Shown: positions 1 to 9,939, counted from the first letter of the stretch. The stretch: DNA of 45,813 nucleotides from Spirochaetales bacterium (GCA_007127105.1 SLAA01000066.1:1-45813); one strand, 5' to 3'. Notes: a model not told the origin generated them from the letters alone. A program made the numbers and translations.

Positions 1-1654
1 TGTAGTAGGAGTCAGGCATCATTTCAGGAAAAGGCTCGGGATAGAGAAGTTCCTCCACAACAAACTCATTGGCTTCCATCGCTGCCTCAAGCAGTGGCCC
101 AGCCTGCTTAGCACCGCCCCGGGCGTAGCCAATGAGGGTACGGTTCCAACGAACGAAGGCCGACTCAGCCTCGTCCGCACCGCCTGCAAAACTCTCTACC
201 AGGTGCTCCGCCTCCTCAACTCGGCCCCCTGCAATGAGCAGCGGAACCAGTTTATACCGAACACCAATGTTGTCCTCGGGGTCAAGCTGAAGCAGCTCCT
301 GGTACGCGGTAATTGCCTCGGCATGCCGCCCCATGGTTACCAGGTACTCCGCACGGGCAAAGCGCAGTCGCATCAGGTCACGATACATGTGGTCACGCCA
401 TACCGAGACCCCGGAGGGTAGATTCGGTTTCTGATCCTCGCCCGCAGCTATCCCGGCCTCAAGCACCTGTAACGCTCGTTGAGGCTTTTCGCGTTCAATG
501 GAAGCCAGCAACACGTAGGCCTCTGCACATTGTGGGTCGCGTTCAATTGCCTTTACACAGTATCGTTCTGCAAAATATTCAAAACTACTACCGGCGGCCA
601 GGTCTGTAAGGAGCAGCGCCGCCTGCCGGTCGCTGAGAAAGCACTCCGTAGGTGCTTCCTGGTGAAACCGGAAAACTCTGGAGAACAAGTCATTAACAAG
701 CCACGGGCCATGGTCTCGTTTCAGGTACCACCACTCATGCTGCGCCAATAGCGAGGCAAAGGGTTCTCGGTAGCGGTGCGGCTCCTGCTCGGTGCACAGA
801 CCAAAGGGAACCACAAACATCTGGAAAAATCGGCGATGAAGGTCCCACTCAAGCGTTTCCAGCGGCTCGCCCACGCTGTGCGCGATACTTGTTCGAAACT
901 CGGTCGGAAGGAGTCGCGCAAGCAGATCAACAAGATCCTCCTGGTAAATTAGTTCACCCTGCTTACCTGCAAGGGCAAACAAGAAAAGAAGAACCGCTTT
1001 GGGGATCATGTCATTGAAATTTCCGTCGCCCCACTCATCTCGGGCTTCCGAACTCTCAAGGAGTGTTTGCAACAGATATTCGTACATGTGGTTCAGTGCG
1101 GTGGTGTATCGCTCTGGGGATAATGTCCCCATTTCAGACAGGAGCGTCTCGCCACGACTGCTCAACTTGAGCCAGCCGCCTTCAAGCTCCAGTAGTCCAG
1201 CATGTATAGCCAGCCTGCGCTCAAAACACAGCTGCCGGACGTCCATTTCACGCAGGCTGCCGCTTCGTGGTCGCTCCGAAAGCTCGGCGTAGGCTCCATC
1301 TACCAGTCTGCCAACCAGTGATACAGGCAGATATCCGGCTGTCGTCATCTTGACCCGCCCGGCATCCCCTATGACTTCCAGCAGCTCTCGCACACGGCCA
1401 AGTACCGGAACCGTTTGTACGTCATCATGGGTCAAGCGCGCATCAATCTCAAAGGTAGAAGCTCCAGCCTCCAAACTCTTCCCGTACAACGCCGTCAGCA
1501 GTGCTAACTCAGGCCCACCGCCACCCATCGGCCCCAGTACGTGCACGTCCTCGTGCGAGAGTTGTTCCTGTCTGTCTTCCATCCCGGCGTCGTCCCGGAA
1601 ATCGTCCCTGTCATCCTCCTCAGAGGCTCCAGGGAATTGAATGATTTTCGCCAT
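1..1654 (-). CDS. TPR-containing protein, C-terminus outside window
   Basis: An open frame runs leftward from ATG at 1654 (MAKIIQFPG...) to the window edge with no stop, about 551 residues, so the C-terminus is missing. After an acidic N-terminus comes a segment (residues about 50-180) resembling the winged-helix-like region of proteins associated with the PRiA4_ORF3 family (VKMTTAGYLPVSLVGRL, then RGETLL). The last 200 residues look like tetratricopeptide repeats (RHAEAITAYQELLQLDPED). The final visible stretch, LLYPEPFPEMMPDSYY, resembles the tail motif of bacterial TPR proteins of this group. No signal peptide is present, so it is probably cytoplasmic. The start has no clear Shine-Dalgarno. 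It lies 56 bp after the histidine kinase gene on the same strand and may be cotranscribed. The biochemical role is unknown; the family resemblance is from memory of the motif pattern only. Confidence 0.75.
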   Translation of the reverse strand, partial: MAKIIQFPGASEEDDRDDFRDDAGMEDRQEQLSHEDVHVLGPMGGGGPELALLTALYGKSLEAGASTFEIDARLTHDDVQTVPVLGRVRELLEVIGDAGRVKMTTAGYLPVSLVGRLVDGAYAELSERPRSGSLREMDVRQLCFERRLAIHAGLLELEGGWLKLSSRGETLLSEMGTLSPERYTTALNHMYEYLLQTLLESSEARDEWGDGNFNDMIPKAVLLFLFALAGKQGELIYQEDLVDLLARLLPTEFRTSIAHSVGEPLETLEWDLHRRFFQMFVVPFGLCTEQEPHRYREPFASLLAQHEWWYLKRDHGPWLVNDLFSRVFRFHQEAPTECFLSDRQAALLLTDLAAGSSFEYFAERYCVKAIERDPQCAEAYVLLASIEREKPQRALQVLEAGIAAGEDQKPNLPSGVSVWRDHMYRDLMRLRFARAEYLVTMGRHAEAITAYQELLQLDPEDNIGVRYKLVPLLIAGGRVEEAEHLVESFAGGADEAESAFVRWNRTLIGYARGGAKQAGPLLEAAMEANEFVVEELLYPEPFPEMMPDSYY

Positions 1655-1710
1655 TGGTAGTTCTGAGTGTACTACCGCCCGCGTAGGAACGCAACGTCTG
1701 GAATGTGCGT

Positions 1711-4311
1711 CTACAGCTGAGCAAAATCCATCTCGCTCAGGGTTCTATGAAGCTCCTCCAATGATACCGGTTTTGTAATGCAGGCATTCATACCGGACTC
1801 AACGAAACCGGCAAGATCTTCCGGCATTGCATGCGCCGTAATTGCAACGATAGGGATGTCAGGGCTCACGGAAAGACCCCCAGATCTACGGATAGTACAC
1901 GTCGCCTCCACGCCGTTCATCTCAGGCATCTGAATGTCCATGAGGACAAGGTCAAACTCCTGTTGCTCAAGCGTCTCAACCGCCTCACGTCCGTTGTTCA
2001 CCGTAACCACCTCGTGGCCGAGCTGCTCCAGCAAACGCCGCAGTACAAGCCGGTTCAGACGGTCGTCCTCGGCAACCAGAATGCGAAGGCAAGAATGAAC
2101 GCCTGCCGTGCGTCTATCGACGAGTTCCCATTCATCGGCGCCCCCTGTGCCGGAGCTGGTGCCGGTAACGACGAAGTCCCTTGTGTCGCTTTCGGGTTCC
2201 GCGGCGTCGCTCGAGTCGGGCCTAAGTGGAAGCTCCACAGAGACCGAGGTGCCCACTCCAGGCTCACTATCTACCCACACCCGACCATTCATGAGTCTCA
2301 CCAGCCGGTCCACAATAGGCAGACCCAAACCCACCCCGGGTTGGGTACGAGTGTAGGCGTGTTCAACCTGAAAAAAGGGCTCAAAAAGCCTATCAACTTG
2401 ATCCGGGGTCAACCCAATGCCGGTATCGACCACAGAAATGAGCACCCGTAGTTCCGAGCTTGCGTCGTGCTTTGCAACATCCGCAAGGTACGGTGCATTC
2501 TCTGTCACTCGTGACACCGAAAGCTTCACGGTGCCGCGCTCGGTAAACTTAACCGCGTTTCCCATCAGGTTAAAAAGAATTTGACGTATACGCGTGTCGT
2601 CACCAATCAAATACGCAGGTAGGTCCTTGTCTATCTGACGTTGCAGAGTAAAGTCCTTGTCGGTTGCCGTCACCCTGAACAAATCTAGAACGGAATCAAC
2701 GAGTTCCGGAACGGAAAAACGACACTCGCGTATACTCAGGGCTCCGGACTCAACTTTTGACAGGTCAAGAATGTCGGACAGCAGTTGCGTCAGACGATTT
2801 GTCGCACCAAGCGCCATGCGCACATAGTCCGCCCGCACTCCCTCCAGCCCCGTTCTCTGGAGAAGTTGCAGGGTACCGAGAATTCCATTGAGTGGAGTTC
2901 GGATCTCATGGCTCATGTTCGCCAGGAACTCGGTCTTGGCCTTACTTGCCAACTCAGCTTTTTCCTTAGCATGCTTAAGATCGGTGACATCCCACCACGC
3001 CCCAACGACCTCAGTTTTGCCATCTATTCGCGACAGTACCCGCCGTCGATCGTGAATCCAATGATAGCTGCCGGTGCTGTCCCTGACCCTGTACTCCTGG
3101 GGCGTTGTTGGTTGGCTGCTAACCGAGTTCAAGACCTCAACATCGTCCGGATGTACCAGCCCCCACCACACTTCCCCCGAGCCCAGTAATTCATCGGGTT
3201 CATAACCCAGCACTTCGCGCACGTTTTCATTGACATAGGTAATCCGAATGAGACCTGACTGACCAATGCTGAATCCATAAATGACTGCCGGTGTGTGGGA
3301 GATGAATGCGTTCAAGCGCTCGGTATTACGACGTAGGTTGTCTCGCATTTTCCTTTCGGCCGACTCTGCTCGAATGCGAGCAAGTAACAACCCAACCATA
3401 TCCGCATATGCTTCTACCTGACTCCGATTCTCAAGCCTGCCGCCTTGTCCAAATATCAAGCAGAAGTTGCCAATGGTACTTGTGCCCTTCATGGTCTTCA
3501 CAACCGCGACCTTACCAACGCGCACCGTTCGCTCAATAAGCAGAAGAGCCCCACGGGAAAGGCTAGCTCCCGCAACATCAGGTAATGAGCTGAAAACCTT
3601 CAGCTTCTCTTCTCCTAATCGGCGCTCCCAGGCAGCGTCACGAGGCCAGCGGCGCCCCACAATGGGGAAACCAAGAATGTCGGTGGACTTTTTCACAAGT
3701 TGAGGAAGGCCCGAAAGCGCAACCGTTGTGGAACTCTCCCCGTCCTCTTGCAGAATATTCAACGCAGCAAAGCGTGCACCTGAGATATCCTGCATGACAC
3801 GACACATCTCTTGGTAGTCAATGTTCTCCGCGTTATAGGAATGTAGAAACTGTGCTGCCTCCGATAGAGCATACTCTGCCGTCACATCATGAAAGGAGAC
3901 CGCACAGTACTCCTTATCCGCACCAAAAGCCTGCCCCTTAACCCAACGCTTCAGGACTCGCGAGTAGCGCTCAAAGAACTTCACTTCACCATTGAGAGCT
4001 GCCTCGGCAAGCAAAGAAACCCAGTCAATCTCATCACCAAGCAGCTCCGGAATAACCTCGCTCACACGCTTGTCAATGATATCCAAGGCGCTGAGGCCGG
4101 TCATTCGTTCATAGGCCCGGTTAACTTCCAAGAACACTAAGTCCTCGGGCACGCCTTCCGTATTGAGCAGAATTCTGTGGTAGGCGTAGGGCATGGGCGA
4201 TGTTCGAACTATTCGCCGGTAGCTTTCTCTATCCATGTGGTGTGGTTCATCCATGTGGTGTGGTTCGCTCATCATAGCCTCGCATATTGCCAGCGCCCTT
4301 TGCCGCAGCAT
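1711..4311 (-). CDS. Hybrid sensor histidine kinase, PAS-GAF-PAS-HisKA-HATPase-REC
   Basis: An 866-residue soluble hybrid histidine kinase. In order: PAS-like domain (about 38-135), GAF-like domain (about 155-315), second PAS with PAC (about 330-450; [19 protein letters not shown]), HisKA with the H-box [15 protein letters not shown] (phospho-acceptor His468), HATPase_c with DTGIGL and GVGLGL glycine boxes (about 565-695), and a C-terminal receiver (743-862) with Asp792 in LMDIQMPEM and Lys847. No transmembrane helix is visible, so it should sense a cytoplasmic signal and pass phosphate His to Asp internally, then to an unidentified phosphotransfer protein. The start at 4311 has AAGGTGA just upstream; codons 13 and 14 (4275, 4272) are also ATG with GAGG nearby, so the true start is uncertain. 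An 18-bp exact duplication lies in the N-terminal coding part. The ligand is unknown. Confidence 0.93.
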   Translation of the reverse strand: MLRQRALAICEAMMSEPHHMDEPHHMDRESYRRIVRTSPMPYAYHRILLNTEGVPEDLVFLEVNRAYERMTGLSALDIIDKRVSEVIPELLGDEIDWVSLLAEAALNGEVKFFERYSRVLKRWVKGQAFGADKEYCAVSFHDVTAEYALSEAAQFLHSYNAENIDYQEMCRVMQDISGARFAALNILQEDGESSTTVALSGLPQLVKKSTDILGFPIVGRRWPRDAAWERRLGEEKLKVFSSLPDVAGASLSRGALLLIERTVRVGKVAVVKTMKGTSTIGNFCLIFGQGGRLENRSQVEAYADMVGLLLARIRAESAERKMRDNLRRNTERLNAFISHTPAVIYGFSIGQSGLIRITYVNENVREVLGYEPDELLGSGEVWWGLVHPDDVEVLNSVSSQPTTPQEYRVRDSTGSYHWIHDRRRVLSRIDGKTEVVGAWWDVTDLKHAKEKAELASKAKTEFLANMSHEIRTPLNGILGTLQLLQRTGLEGVRADYVRMALGATNRLTQLLSDILDLSKVESGALSIRECRFSVPELVDSVLDLFRVTATDKDFTLQRQIDKDLPAYLIGDDTRIRQILFNLMGNAVKFTERGTVKLSVSRVTENAPYLADVAKHDASSELRVLISVVDTGIGLTPDQVDRLFEPFFQVEHAYTRTQPGVGLGLPIVDRLVRLMNGRVWVDSEPGVGTSVSVELPLRPDSSDAAEPESDTRDFVVTGTSSGTGGADEWELVDRRTAGVHSCLRILVAEDDRLNRLVLRRLLEQLGHEVVTVNNGREAVETLEQQEFDLVLMDIQMPEMNGVEATCTIRRSGGLSVSPDIPIVAITAHAMPEDLAGFVESGMNACITKPVSLEELHRTLSEMDFAQL
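4231..4266. repeat. 18-bp perfect tandem duplication in kinase 5' end
   Basis: Two back-to-back identical copies of atccatgtggtgtggttc occupy 4231-4248 and 4249-4266. The unit is a multiple of three and lies in frame near the start of the histidine kinase gene, duplicating the hexapeptide EPHHMD. Copy number could change without frameshift. Each copy also carries an in-frame ATG. Confidence 0.95.
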
Positions 4312-4458
4312 TCACCTTGCCATAGCACTACAGCAGAATAAAATACACCCAAATTGAGTCCGATAACATGAAAACGTAGGAAAGGTAGGCGCTGACTGTC
4401 TGTTTTTATATACTATCTCAGAAAGCTTATGAGCACCGGCGTCTCTGGCTGTGCGCAA

Positions 4459-4653
4459 TTAGTCGTGAATGTGCTTCACCCGCCCGACCTGCCCCGAGCT
4501 GAGCTTAACCTTTATGCCATGTGGATGCGTGGCGGAGTTCGTCAGAACTCGCTCTACAATCCCCTCAGTCAGCTCACCACTGGCCTGATGGTGTTTGAGT
4601 ACAACCGATACGTGTCCGCCTATTCTAATACTTTCCCGTTTGCTTCCGTCCAT
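4459..4653 (-). CDS. YwbE family protein (DUF2196)
   Basis: A 64-residue protein whose whole length matches the YwbE/DUF2196 pattern: an N-terminal DGSKRESIRIGGHVSVVLK, then SGELTEGIVERVLTNSATH, then PHGIKVKLSSGQVGRVK. These conserved blocks, together with the expected family length of about 60-70 residues, make this a real gene despite its size. The family is widespread in bacteria and some eukaryotes and has no established function; the fold looks like a small beta-rich domain. AGGAG lies about 10 nt before the ATG. It sits between the histidine kinase and the transporter operon on the same strand, but a strong terminator upstream (4695-4737) separates it from the transporter genes, so it probably has its own weak promoter or depends on read-through. 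Confidence 0.88.
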   Translation of the reverse strand: MDGSKRESIRIGGHVSVVLKHHQASGELTEGIVERVLTNSATHPHGIKVKLSSGQVGRVKHIHD

Positions 4654-4694
4654 AGACTACCGTCTCCTACCCCTCATGCTCGCACATAGCAGGC

Positions 4695-4737
4695 AAAAAT
4701 AAAAGGCACCGGAGCGCACAGATGGCACCCCGGCACC
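4695..4737 (-). terminator. Rho-independent terminator of the transporter operon
   Basis: Read on the minus strand, a 13-bp stem (GGTGCCGGGGTGC with GCGCTCCGGTGCC, including G-T wobbles) closes a 7-nt loop and is followed by TTTTATTTTT. It lies 62 bp after the stop codon of the last transporter ATPase gene (4799) and before the YwbE-family gene. Confidence 0.85.
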
Positions 4738-4798
4738 AGGAGGTGCGAGAAGATCTAAACCAAACCCAACACGTACACGCCTATAGGGTTGCGTGCCT

Positions 4799-5914
4799 CT
4801 ATATGACCTGTCGTTCCACGCGGGCACGTTCGTCCTCAACGGATTCGTGAGGATACCAGCGCGGATTTTTGAACTCAATGTGAGCGGTACTGCCTTCCTC
4901 CAAGACATTCGTATGAGGTGCATGTACCCGAATACTCTGAGTACCAATGCGAACGTGGTACTCAATGCAAAACGTCTGATACAGCCTTTTTTCTACAACC
5001 ACAGGGTAACCAGTCGTTTCCTCCCTCGAGATCTTAATCTCGTTCGGACGAGAGGCAAGCACCCCCTCGGTGGCCGATCCGGCTTCCTCTGGAATCTCAA
5101 AAGGTATGCTTCGTTCCGGCTCACCGGTCGGATACGCTTTGCCGTCTCGTACCTCAATATCAAGAAAGTTTGATAGTCCCAGAAAACCGTACACAAACTT
5201 ACTTGTCGGCTTGTTATACAGGGTCGTGGGCGTGTCACTTTGGATGATGTTGCCCATGTCCATAACCAACATGCGGTCTGAAATTGCCATTGCTTCCGAC
5301 TGATCATGAGTCACGAATATTATTGTGAAGTTGAACTTTTTTTGGAGCTGCTTAATCTCAAATCGCATTGACTCTCGAAGTTTTGGGTCAAGATTGGAGA
5401 GTGGTTCATCCAACAGCATTATACGCGGGTTCACCACCAGCGAGCGCGCAAGCGCAATCCGCTGCTGTTGACCACCGGACAAGTCCGACGGATACACGTT
5501 CTCCAGCCCATTCAAACTCGTATGCTTTAGTGCCTCGGTCACAGCCTTATTAAGGTCTGTGCGGTTCATGTTCTTCACACGAAGAGGAAAAGCAACATTC
5601 TCGAATACATTCAGGTGCGGCCAGACAGCAAAGGACTGGAACACCATGCCCAGACCACGGTGCTCGGGCGCAACGTAGTGGTTCTTCTTCTTGATAGAGA
5701 CCGGCTTGTCGCCAAGCCAGATCTCACCTTCACTCAGGTCTTCAAACCCAGCGATCATCCGGAGCGTGGTCGTCTTGCCACAGCCGGAAGGTCCGAGGAA
5801 AGCGAAACACTCGCCCTCCTCAATTGTCAAATTGATGTTGTTGACCGCAGTCACCGACCCACCGTCGCGAGTTGGAAAGCGTTTCGTAACGTCCTTGAGG
5901 ATTATATGATCCAT
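4799..5914 (-). CDS. ABC transporter ATP-binding protein, Fe3+/PotA type (second ATPase)
   Basis: A 371-residue nucleotide-binding subunit of the FbpC/PotA/MalK type. Visible motifs: Walker A GPSGCGKTT (41-49), Q-loop VFQSFAVWPHL, signature LSGGQQQR (145-152), Walker B IMLLDEP (165-171), D-loop SNLD and switch His in FVTHDQSE. Residues from about 240 form the TOBE-like regulatory domain. It should power the inner-membrane permease encoded directly upstream; the start codon lies 1 nt after the permease stop, so translation is probably coupled. It is the last gene of the operon and is followed by a strong terminator. Its sequence differs clearly from the other ATPase of the operon (7684-8784), so it is not a recent duplicate. 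The substrate cannot be read from this subunit. Confidence 0.95.
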   Translation of the reverse strand: MDHIILKDVTKRFPTRDGGSVTAVNNINLTIEEGECFAFLGPSGCGKTTTLRMIAGFEDLSEGEIWLGDKPVSIKKKNHYVAPEHRGLGMVFQSFAVWPHLNVFENVAFPLRVKNMNRTDLNKAVTEALKHTSLNGLENVYPSDLSGGQQQRIALARSLVVNPRIMLLDEPLSNLDPKLRESMRFEIKQLQKKFNFTIIFVTHDQSEAMAISDRMLVMDMGNIIQSDTPTTLYNKPTSKFVYGFLGLSNFLDIEVRDGKAYPTGEPERSIPFEIPEEAGSATEGVLASRPNEIKISREETTGYPVVVEKRLYQTFCIEYHVRIGTQSIRVHAPHTNVLEEGSTAHIEFKNPRWYPHESVEDERARVERQVI

Positions 5915-5915
5915 C

Positions 5916-7640
5916 TTAGATACCCTTCCTGTCCTTGGTCACAAACTTGAGAATCATGTGTCCGGCGAAGATAATCATGATTGCAACCGATGCAAGTGCC
6001 GATGCCTGGGTGATTCGTCCCTCGGCATTAATGGAGTAGATAGCGACACCCAGTGTACGTGTAAACGGCCCATACAGCAAAATAGATGTTGTGAGCTCCC
6101 GCATGGCTGGCAGGAAAATGAGAAAGAAGCCCGCAATCATCCCCGGACGGATGAGCGGAATAGTAATGTCGCGTAGAGACTCCAGGTGCGTGGCGCCACA
6201 ACTCCGCGCAGCCTCTTCCAGAGAGTAATGCACCTGCTCAAGTGAGGCCGATGCCGACTTCATCGCAAAAGAAACGTAACGGGCAATATACGCAATGAGA
6301 ATGATCCAGAGTGTGTTATATAAATTCAGCCCGAAGCGCCCGCTCCACACAAGTATCACACCAATAGCCAAAACAATGCCCGGAATTGAGTACGGCAAGA
6401 GTGAGAGCAGCTCGAGAAGACTCTTCCCTCTCGGTTTGACCTTGATCACCACATACGCAATCATCACGCCCAGGAACATAGTAATGACTCCGGCGGACAG
6501 AGACAGCGTAATGCTGTTGGCAATGGAGTCCCGAACCATCTTGGAGTGGAAGAGGATGTTGGTGTAGTTGCGAAAGGACATGTTCTCGAGTCGCAGCGGC
6601 AACCCGTACGCGTTCAGCATTCCCACCGCAAATATCATGAACAACGGGAGCAACACGATTATCGCGAGTGAGGCGAGACAGATGAATAGCAGTGGGAGCT
6701 TCGCGCCTCTCAACTTAATGAGCATGGGCCTCATGCTCTTGCCCTTGATAATGTCGTAGTGACCGGACTTGAGAATGAGCTTCTGCAAGTAAAGCGATGC
6801 AATAACCACAACGACAAGCAGAATAGAAAGCGCAGCACCTTCACGAATGCCCTGAAAACTCCCGGCCTGTCGTGCAATAAGCGCGTAGATTCTGGTCGGC
6901 AAGGTGAAAATGTTGTTGGAGAATCCCAGTATTGCAGGCACCCCAAAGTGAGAAAGCGAAGAAATGGTAATGAGCATCGCCCCTGAGGCTATAGCTGGAA
7001 GAACCAAGGGTAGTGTTATTTTGCGGATTACATACCATTGGTTAGCGCCTGCAATGCGTGCGGACTCTTCCAGGGTTGGATCCATCCGCTCAAGTGCACT
7101 CACAACCTGGAGAAACACAAAGGGGAAGTAATAGCAGGTCATCACAAAAATAATGCCGGCCAGGCTGTGCATGTCAAAAAGGGGCGTGCGCGTGCCTGTG
7201 AACTCCATCCACATACGGTTGATATACCCGGCCCGGGGAGAGAGCAAAAGGCTCCATGCCATGGCGCCAAAGAACGGCGGAAACATGTAGGGGATAGCAA
7301 AGAGTGACTTCATGAGACCTTTGAGCGGAATGTCACTTCGTCCAATCAGCCATGCATAGAAGAGTCCAATAAGGGTTCCGAAAAAGGTAACTCCGAGCGC
7401 CACCACCAGGGTATTCCACATCGCCTTGAGGTTCTCGGGCTGAGCGATAACGCGAAAGAACATTTGATAATCAAACGCGGTACCGTAGAAGAAGGTACTC
7501 CATACAATCATCAGAACTGGCATCAGCACGGTGATAAGGAGGATACCCAAGGTCAAAAGAAAGAGAAACTGATCGAGACCGATACGTTTCCCGTCAAGCG
7601 AAAAGTTCTTTCGCAAAAAGAGCGCTTTTATTGCCGCCAT
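5916..7640 (-). CDS. ABC transporter permease, fused double-domain Fe3+ type
   Basis: A 574-residue permease made of two homologous membrane halves in one chain, as in FbpB/ThiP-type iron and thiamine transporters. Each half has about six hydrophobic helices and an EAA loop: EESARIAGANQWYVIRKITLPLVLPAI in the first half and EEAARSCGATHLESLRDITIPLIRPG in the second (both longer than shown by their cores AGANQW and CGATHL). I place the start at the ATG at 7640 (MAAIKALFLRKNFS), with AAGGAT upstream. The frame stays open further upstream to 7844, but that part overlaps the preceding ATPase gene and encodes basic non-homologous sequence. A single fused chain means one permease gene serves a complex for which two different ATPase genes are present. 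Confidence 0.93.
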   Translation of the reverse strand: MAAIKALFLRKNFSLDGKRIGLDQFLFLLTLGILLITVLMPVLMIVWSTFFYGTAFDYQMFFRVIAQPENLKAMWNTLVVALGVTFFGTLIGLFYAWLIGRSDIPLKGLMKSLFAIPYMFPPFFGAMAWSLLLSPRAGYINRMWMEFTGTRTPLFDMHSLAGIIFVMTCYYFPFVFLQVVSALERMDPTLEESARIAGANQWYVIRKITLPLVLPAIASGAMLITISSLSHFGVPAILGFSNNIFTLPTRIYALIARQAGSFQGIREGAALSILLVVVVIASLYLQKLILKSGHYDIIKGKSMRPMLIKLRGAKLPLLFICLASLAIIVLLPLFMIFAVGMLNAYGLPLRLENMSFRNYTNILFHSKMVRDSIANSITLSLSAGVITMFLGVMIAYVVIKVKPRGKSLLELLSLLPYSIPGIVLAIGVILVWSGRFGLNLYNTLWIILIAYIARYVSFAMKSASASLEQVHYSLEEAARSCGATHLESLRDITIPLIRPGMIAGFFLIFLPAMRELTTSILLYGPFTRTLGVAIYSINAEGRITQASALASVAIMIIFAGHMILKFVTKDRKGI

Positions 7641-7683
7641 ACAGCATATCCTTTCGATTCTGAGTTCGTGTTGTTTCCCACAG

Positions 7684-8784
7684 TTACACCACCACTCCGG
7701 CCTGTCCCTCTCGAGAGTAGAAGACCGGGTCGACAAGCTTAAGACCCTGCAGACTCCCCTCCTCAGGCACACCGTGTTGGAGCGCGTCAAACGAGTCCTG
7801 CTGAACGCGGATTTCTTGATCCGCCACCTGGACGATGTAGTCAAACTGGTTGCCGAGATAGGTTACCCGTTTCACCGTTCCTACAAATCCGTGCTCCGAG
7901 TCCGGTGAGGTGAACTGCACGTCCATGGGTCGGAATGCCACCAACAGATCATTGCGATCCGGCACCTGAGTGTTTGGCAGTGCAATTCGCTGGAACCCAT
8001 CGCCATCCTTAAGCAACATTTTGCCACCATGGAACTCTACTGGAAGGAAGTTCGAGACTCCAAGGAATTCAAATACGTATTTGTCGGTAGGCTTTGTCCA
8101 GACGGTCTCTGCTGTGCCGACCTGCCGTATATGTCCGGTGTTGTCCATGATTGCCATGCGGTCTGAGATAGTCATGGCTGTTTCCTGATCGTGGGTAATG
8201 TAGAGCACCGTTACGCCTAGCTCATGTTGAAGATTACGAATCTCGTAGGCCATCTCCTCACGGAGGGTAGCATCAAGATTGGTAATCGGCTCATCCAGCA
8301 CAATGAGGTCGGTGGACGAGACCAGAGCGCGAGCCAGCGCAACACGTTGCTGTTGGCCACCAGAGAGCTGTGACGGCAATCGGTCGCCGAACTCAGCCAT
8401 ACGCACCAGAGCCAATGCCTTGAGGGCCCTTTCGCGAGCCTCGGTCTTGGCAACCTTCCGCTTCTTGAGCGGGTATGCAATATTCTCAAGTACCGTTAGG
8501 TGCGGCCAGACTGCGTAGTCCTGAAACACAACACCTATCTTGCGCCGTTCCGGTGCAATTGATATGCGGCGCGCCGGACTCGAAACGACCTGCTCGCGCA
8601 CCGAGATTTCTCCCTCGGTAATCTTGATAAAGCCGCACAAAGCCCTCAGCAAGCTCGTTTTGCCGCAACTTGAGGGCCCGACAATCGCAAGGCTTTCACC
8701 GTCGCGCACGTCAATGCTGAGCTTATTGATTATTTGGTTTTTCCCGTACGACACGGAAATATCCTTCATCTCAACTGTTGCCAT
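7684..8784 (-). CDS. ABC transporter ATP-binding protein, Fe3+/PotA type (first ATPase)
   Basis: A 366-residue ATPase with Walker [10 protein letters not shown] (36-44), Q-loop [11 protein letters not shown], signature LSGGQQQR (140-147), Walker B LIVLDEP and switch His in YITHDQETA, followed by a C-terminal TOBE-like domain from about 240. The start at 8784 ([14 protein letters not shown]) is preferred because GGAG lies 7 nt upstream and the protein then begins like its relatives; an upstream in-frame ATG at 8808 adds eight residues. The gene lies between the binding-protein gene and the permease gene. With the other ATPase at 4799-5914 the pair could form a heterodimeric engine, or the two could be exchanged under different conditions; the sequence does not decide this. 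Confidence 0.95.
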   Translation of the reverse strand: MATVEMKDISVSYGKNQIINKLSIDVRDGESLAIVGPSSCGKTSLLRALCGFIKITEGEISVREQVVSSPARRISIAPERRKIGVVFQDYAVWPHLTVLENIAYPLKKRKVAKTEARERALKALALVRMAEFGDRLPSQLSGGQQQRVALARALVSSTDLIVLDEPITNLDATLREEMAYEIRNLQHELGVTVLYITHDQETAMTISDRMAIMDNTGHIRQVGTAETVWTKPTDKYVFEFLGVSNFLPVEFHGGKMLLKDGDGFQRIALPNTQVPDRNDLLVAFRPMDVQFTSPDSEHGFVGTVKRVTYLGNQFDYIVQVADQEIRVQQDSFDALQHGVPEEGSLQGLKLVDPVFYSREGQAGVVV

Positions 8785-8839
8785 AAGCAGTCTCCAGAGT
8801 AATTTCAACCTGTGTGAATAGAAGTCAGAAAGAACTGAA

Positions 8840-8852
8840 CGGGTGGCACCCG
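8840..8852 (-). other. Short hairpin between binding-protein and ATPase genes
   Basis: CGGGT-GGC-ACCCG is a 5-bp stem with a 3-nt loop in the 123-bp gap between the substrate-binding gene and the first ATPase gene. Such intercistronic hairpins often protect or partly terminate the upstream message so that binding protein is made in excess. The stem is short and no clean T-run follows, so this is only a candidate. Confidence 0.4.
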
Positions 8853-8907
8853 CTCCTCAACGTACAGAACGTCGGCGAGCGGGCAAGCACACCCAAAACA
8901 CGAAACA

Positions 8908-9939
8908 CTACTTAAAGATGTTGTCGAAGCGGGAAACAATGTTGTCACGCTCGGCAACGAGAAGCTCAGCGTCAACCGGAAGCATGCGTCGCCCGGCGTC
9001 CTCAGGTGAAAGCCAGCCATCACCCAGAACCATGTTCGGGTTAATAGGCATTGTGTATTCATCTACCAACACCTGCTGTCCTTCCTCGGAAATGATGTAG
9101 TCGTAGAGGAGTTTTGCTGCCTCAGGGTTGCTGGTGTTCCGAATGATTGCTATTGGACTTTCAATCAAGGGAATGTTGTCCGCCGGGTAGATAAAGCTAA
9201 TGGGCGCACCCTGGGCCTGAATCTCCCGCGCAATATAGTCAACGCCAACCGAAACCATATACTCACCAGCCGCGACACTGTTCACAACGCCGGTAGACCC
9301 ACGCTCAAGGCGCATGTTGTTGTCTTTCAGTGCCTGGAAGTAGTCCCAGCCGTAGTTCGGATGCTGTACCAAACCTGCCACCGTGAACATTGTGGTTCCG
9401 GAGGTTGTTGGGTCGGTCATTGCGATGTAGTCGTTCAGCTTAGGATTCAGAAGATCGTCCCAGGTCTTAGGAGCCTCGTCGTAGGTCAACATATTGGTGT
9501 TGTACACAAAACCAAGCATGATCAGTCGTCCCGAAATGTAGTAGCGATCCGGGTCCTTAAACTCGTCAGGAACATTTGCAGCAACGGGTGAGTCATACTG
9601 AAGCAGCAGGCCCTGTTGCTTGAACTGCTCGTAGTGCGTTGGATCGCCAACCCAGATCAGATCTGCGGCAATGCCGCCTGCCTGCTGCTCGGTTGCGAGT
9701 TTTGTCATGACGTTACCGGTACCAGCGGTATAGTAGTCCATGACGATGTTCGGATGCTTTGCCATGAATCCCTCACGGATTGCAGCCAACTGCGAATCCT
9801 TGAGCGAACCATACAGCATAACGCTTTGCCTGCCTTCTGCGCTTGAGCTATCGCCCCCACCGCACGCGGTAAAGGTCGCACTCAGAGCAACCACCAGAAC
9901 AAGCGCCGTAACCAGACGCAGTACATTCTTCCTTTTCAT
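8908..9939 (-). CDS. Fe3+-type ABC transporter substrate-binding lipoprotein
   Basis: A 343-residue periplasmic binding protein with a lipoprotein signal: a basic MKRKN start, hydrophobic core, and lipobox SATFTAC with Cys26, followed by a GGGDSSS linker. The mature part has the FbpA/IdiA-like extracellular binding-protein layout (VMLYGSLKDSQLAAIREGF at the N-terminus; DLIWVGDPTHYEQF; GFVYNTNM; PKTWDDLLNPKLNDYIAMTDP; GEYMVSVGVDY). This family binds ferric iron but also thiamine, polyamines, 2-aminoethylphosphonate and sugar phosphates, so iron is not proven. The start has AGGAGAGGAAG directly upstream. A palindrome TGACC-N5-GGTCA sits 16 nt before the start codon. It is preceded by the sensor-regulator gene and followed by ATPase and permease genes. 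Confidence 0.93.
   Translation of the reverse strand: MKRKNVLRLVTALVLVVALSATFTACGGGDSSSAEGRQSVMLYGSLKDSQLAAIREGFMAKHPNIVMDYYTAGTGNVMTKLATEQQAGGIAADLIWVGDPTHYEQFKQQGLLLQYDSPVAANVPDEFKDPDRYYISGRLIMLGFVYNTNMLTYDEAPKTWDDLLNPKLNDYIAMTDPTTSGTTMFTVAGLVQHPNYGWDYFQALKDNNMRLERGSTGVVNSVAAGEYMVSVGVDYIAREIQAQGAPISFIYPADNIPLIESPIAIIRNTSNPEAAKLLYDYIISEEGQQVLVDEYTMPINPNMVLGDGWLSPEDAGRRMLPVDAELLVAERDNIVSRFDNIFK

Noticed and set aside
1831-2451. 206-codon plus-strand open frame opposite the histidine kinase
   Set aside because: It lies fully antisense to strongly conserved HATPase and receiver coding sequence, has no ribosome-binding site and encodes no recognisable fold.
4705-4737. GGCACC repeated three times, possible short repeat array
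   Set aside because: The copies are better explained as the two arms of the terminator stem-loop.
5916-7844. Extended permease start at 7844
   Set aside because: The extra 68 residues are basic, lie inside the preceding ATPase gene and do not look like a permease N-terminus; ATG 7640 has a ribosome-binding site.
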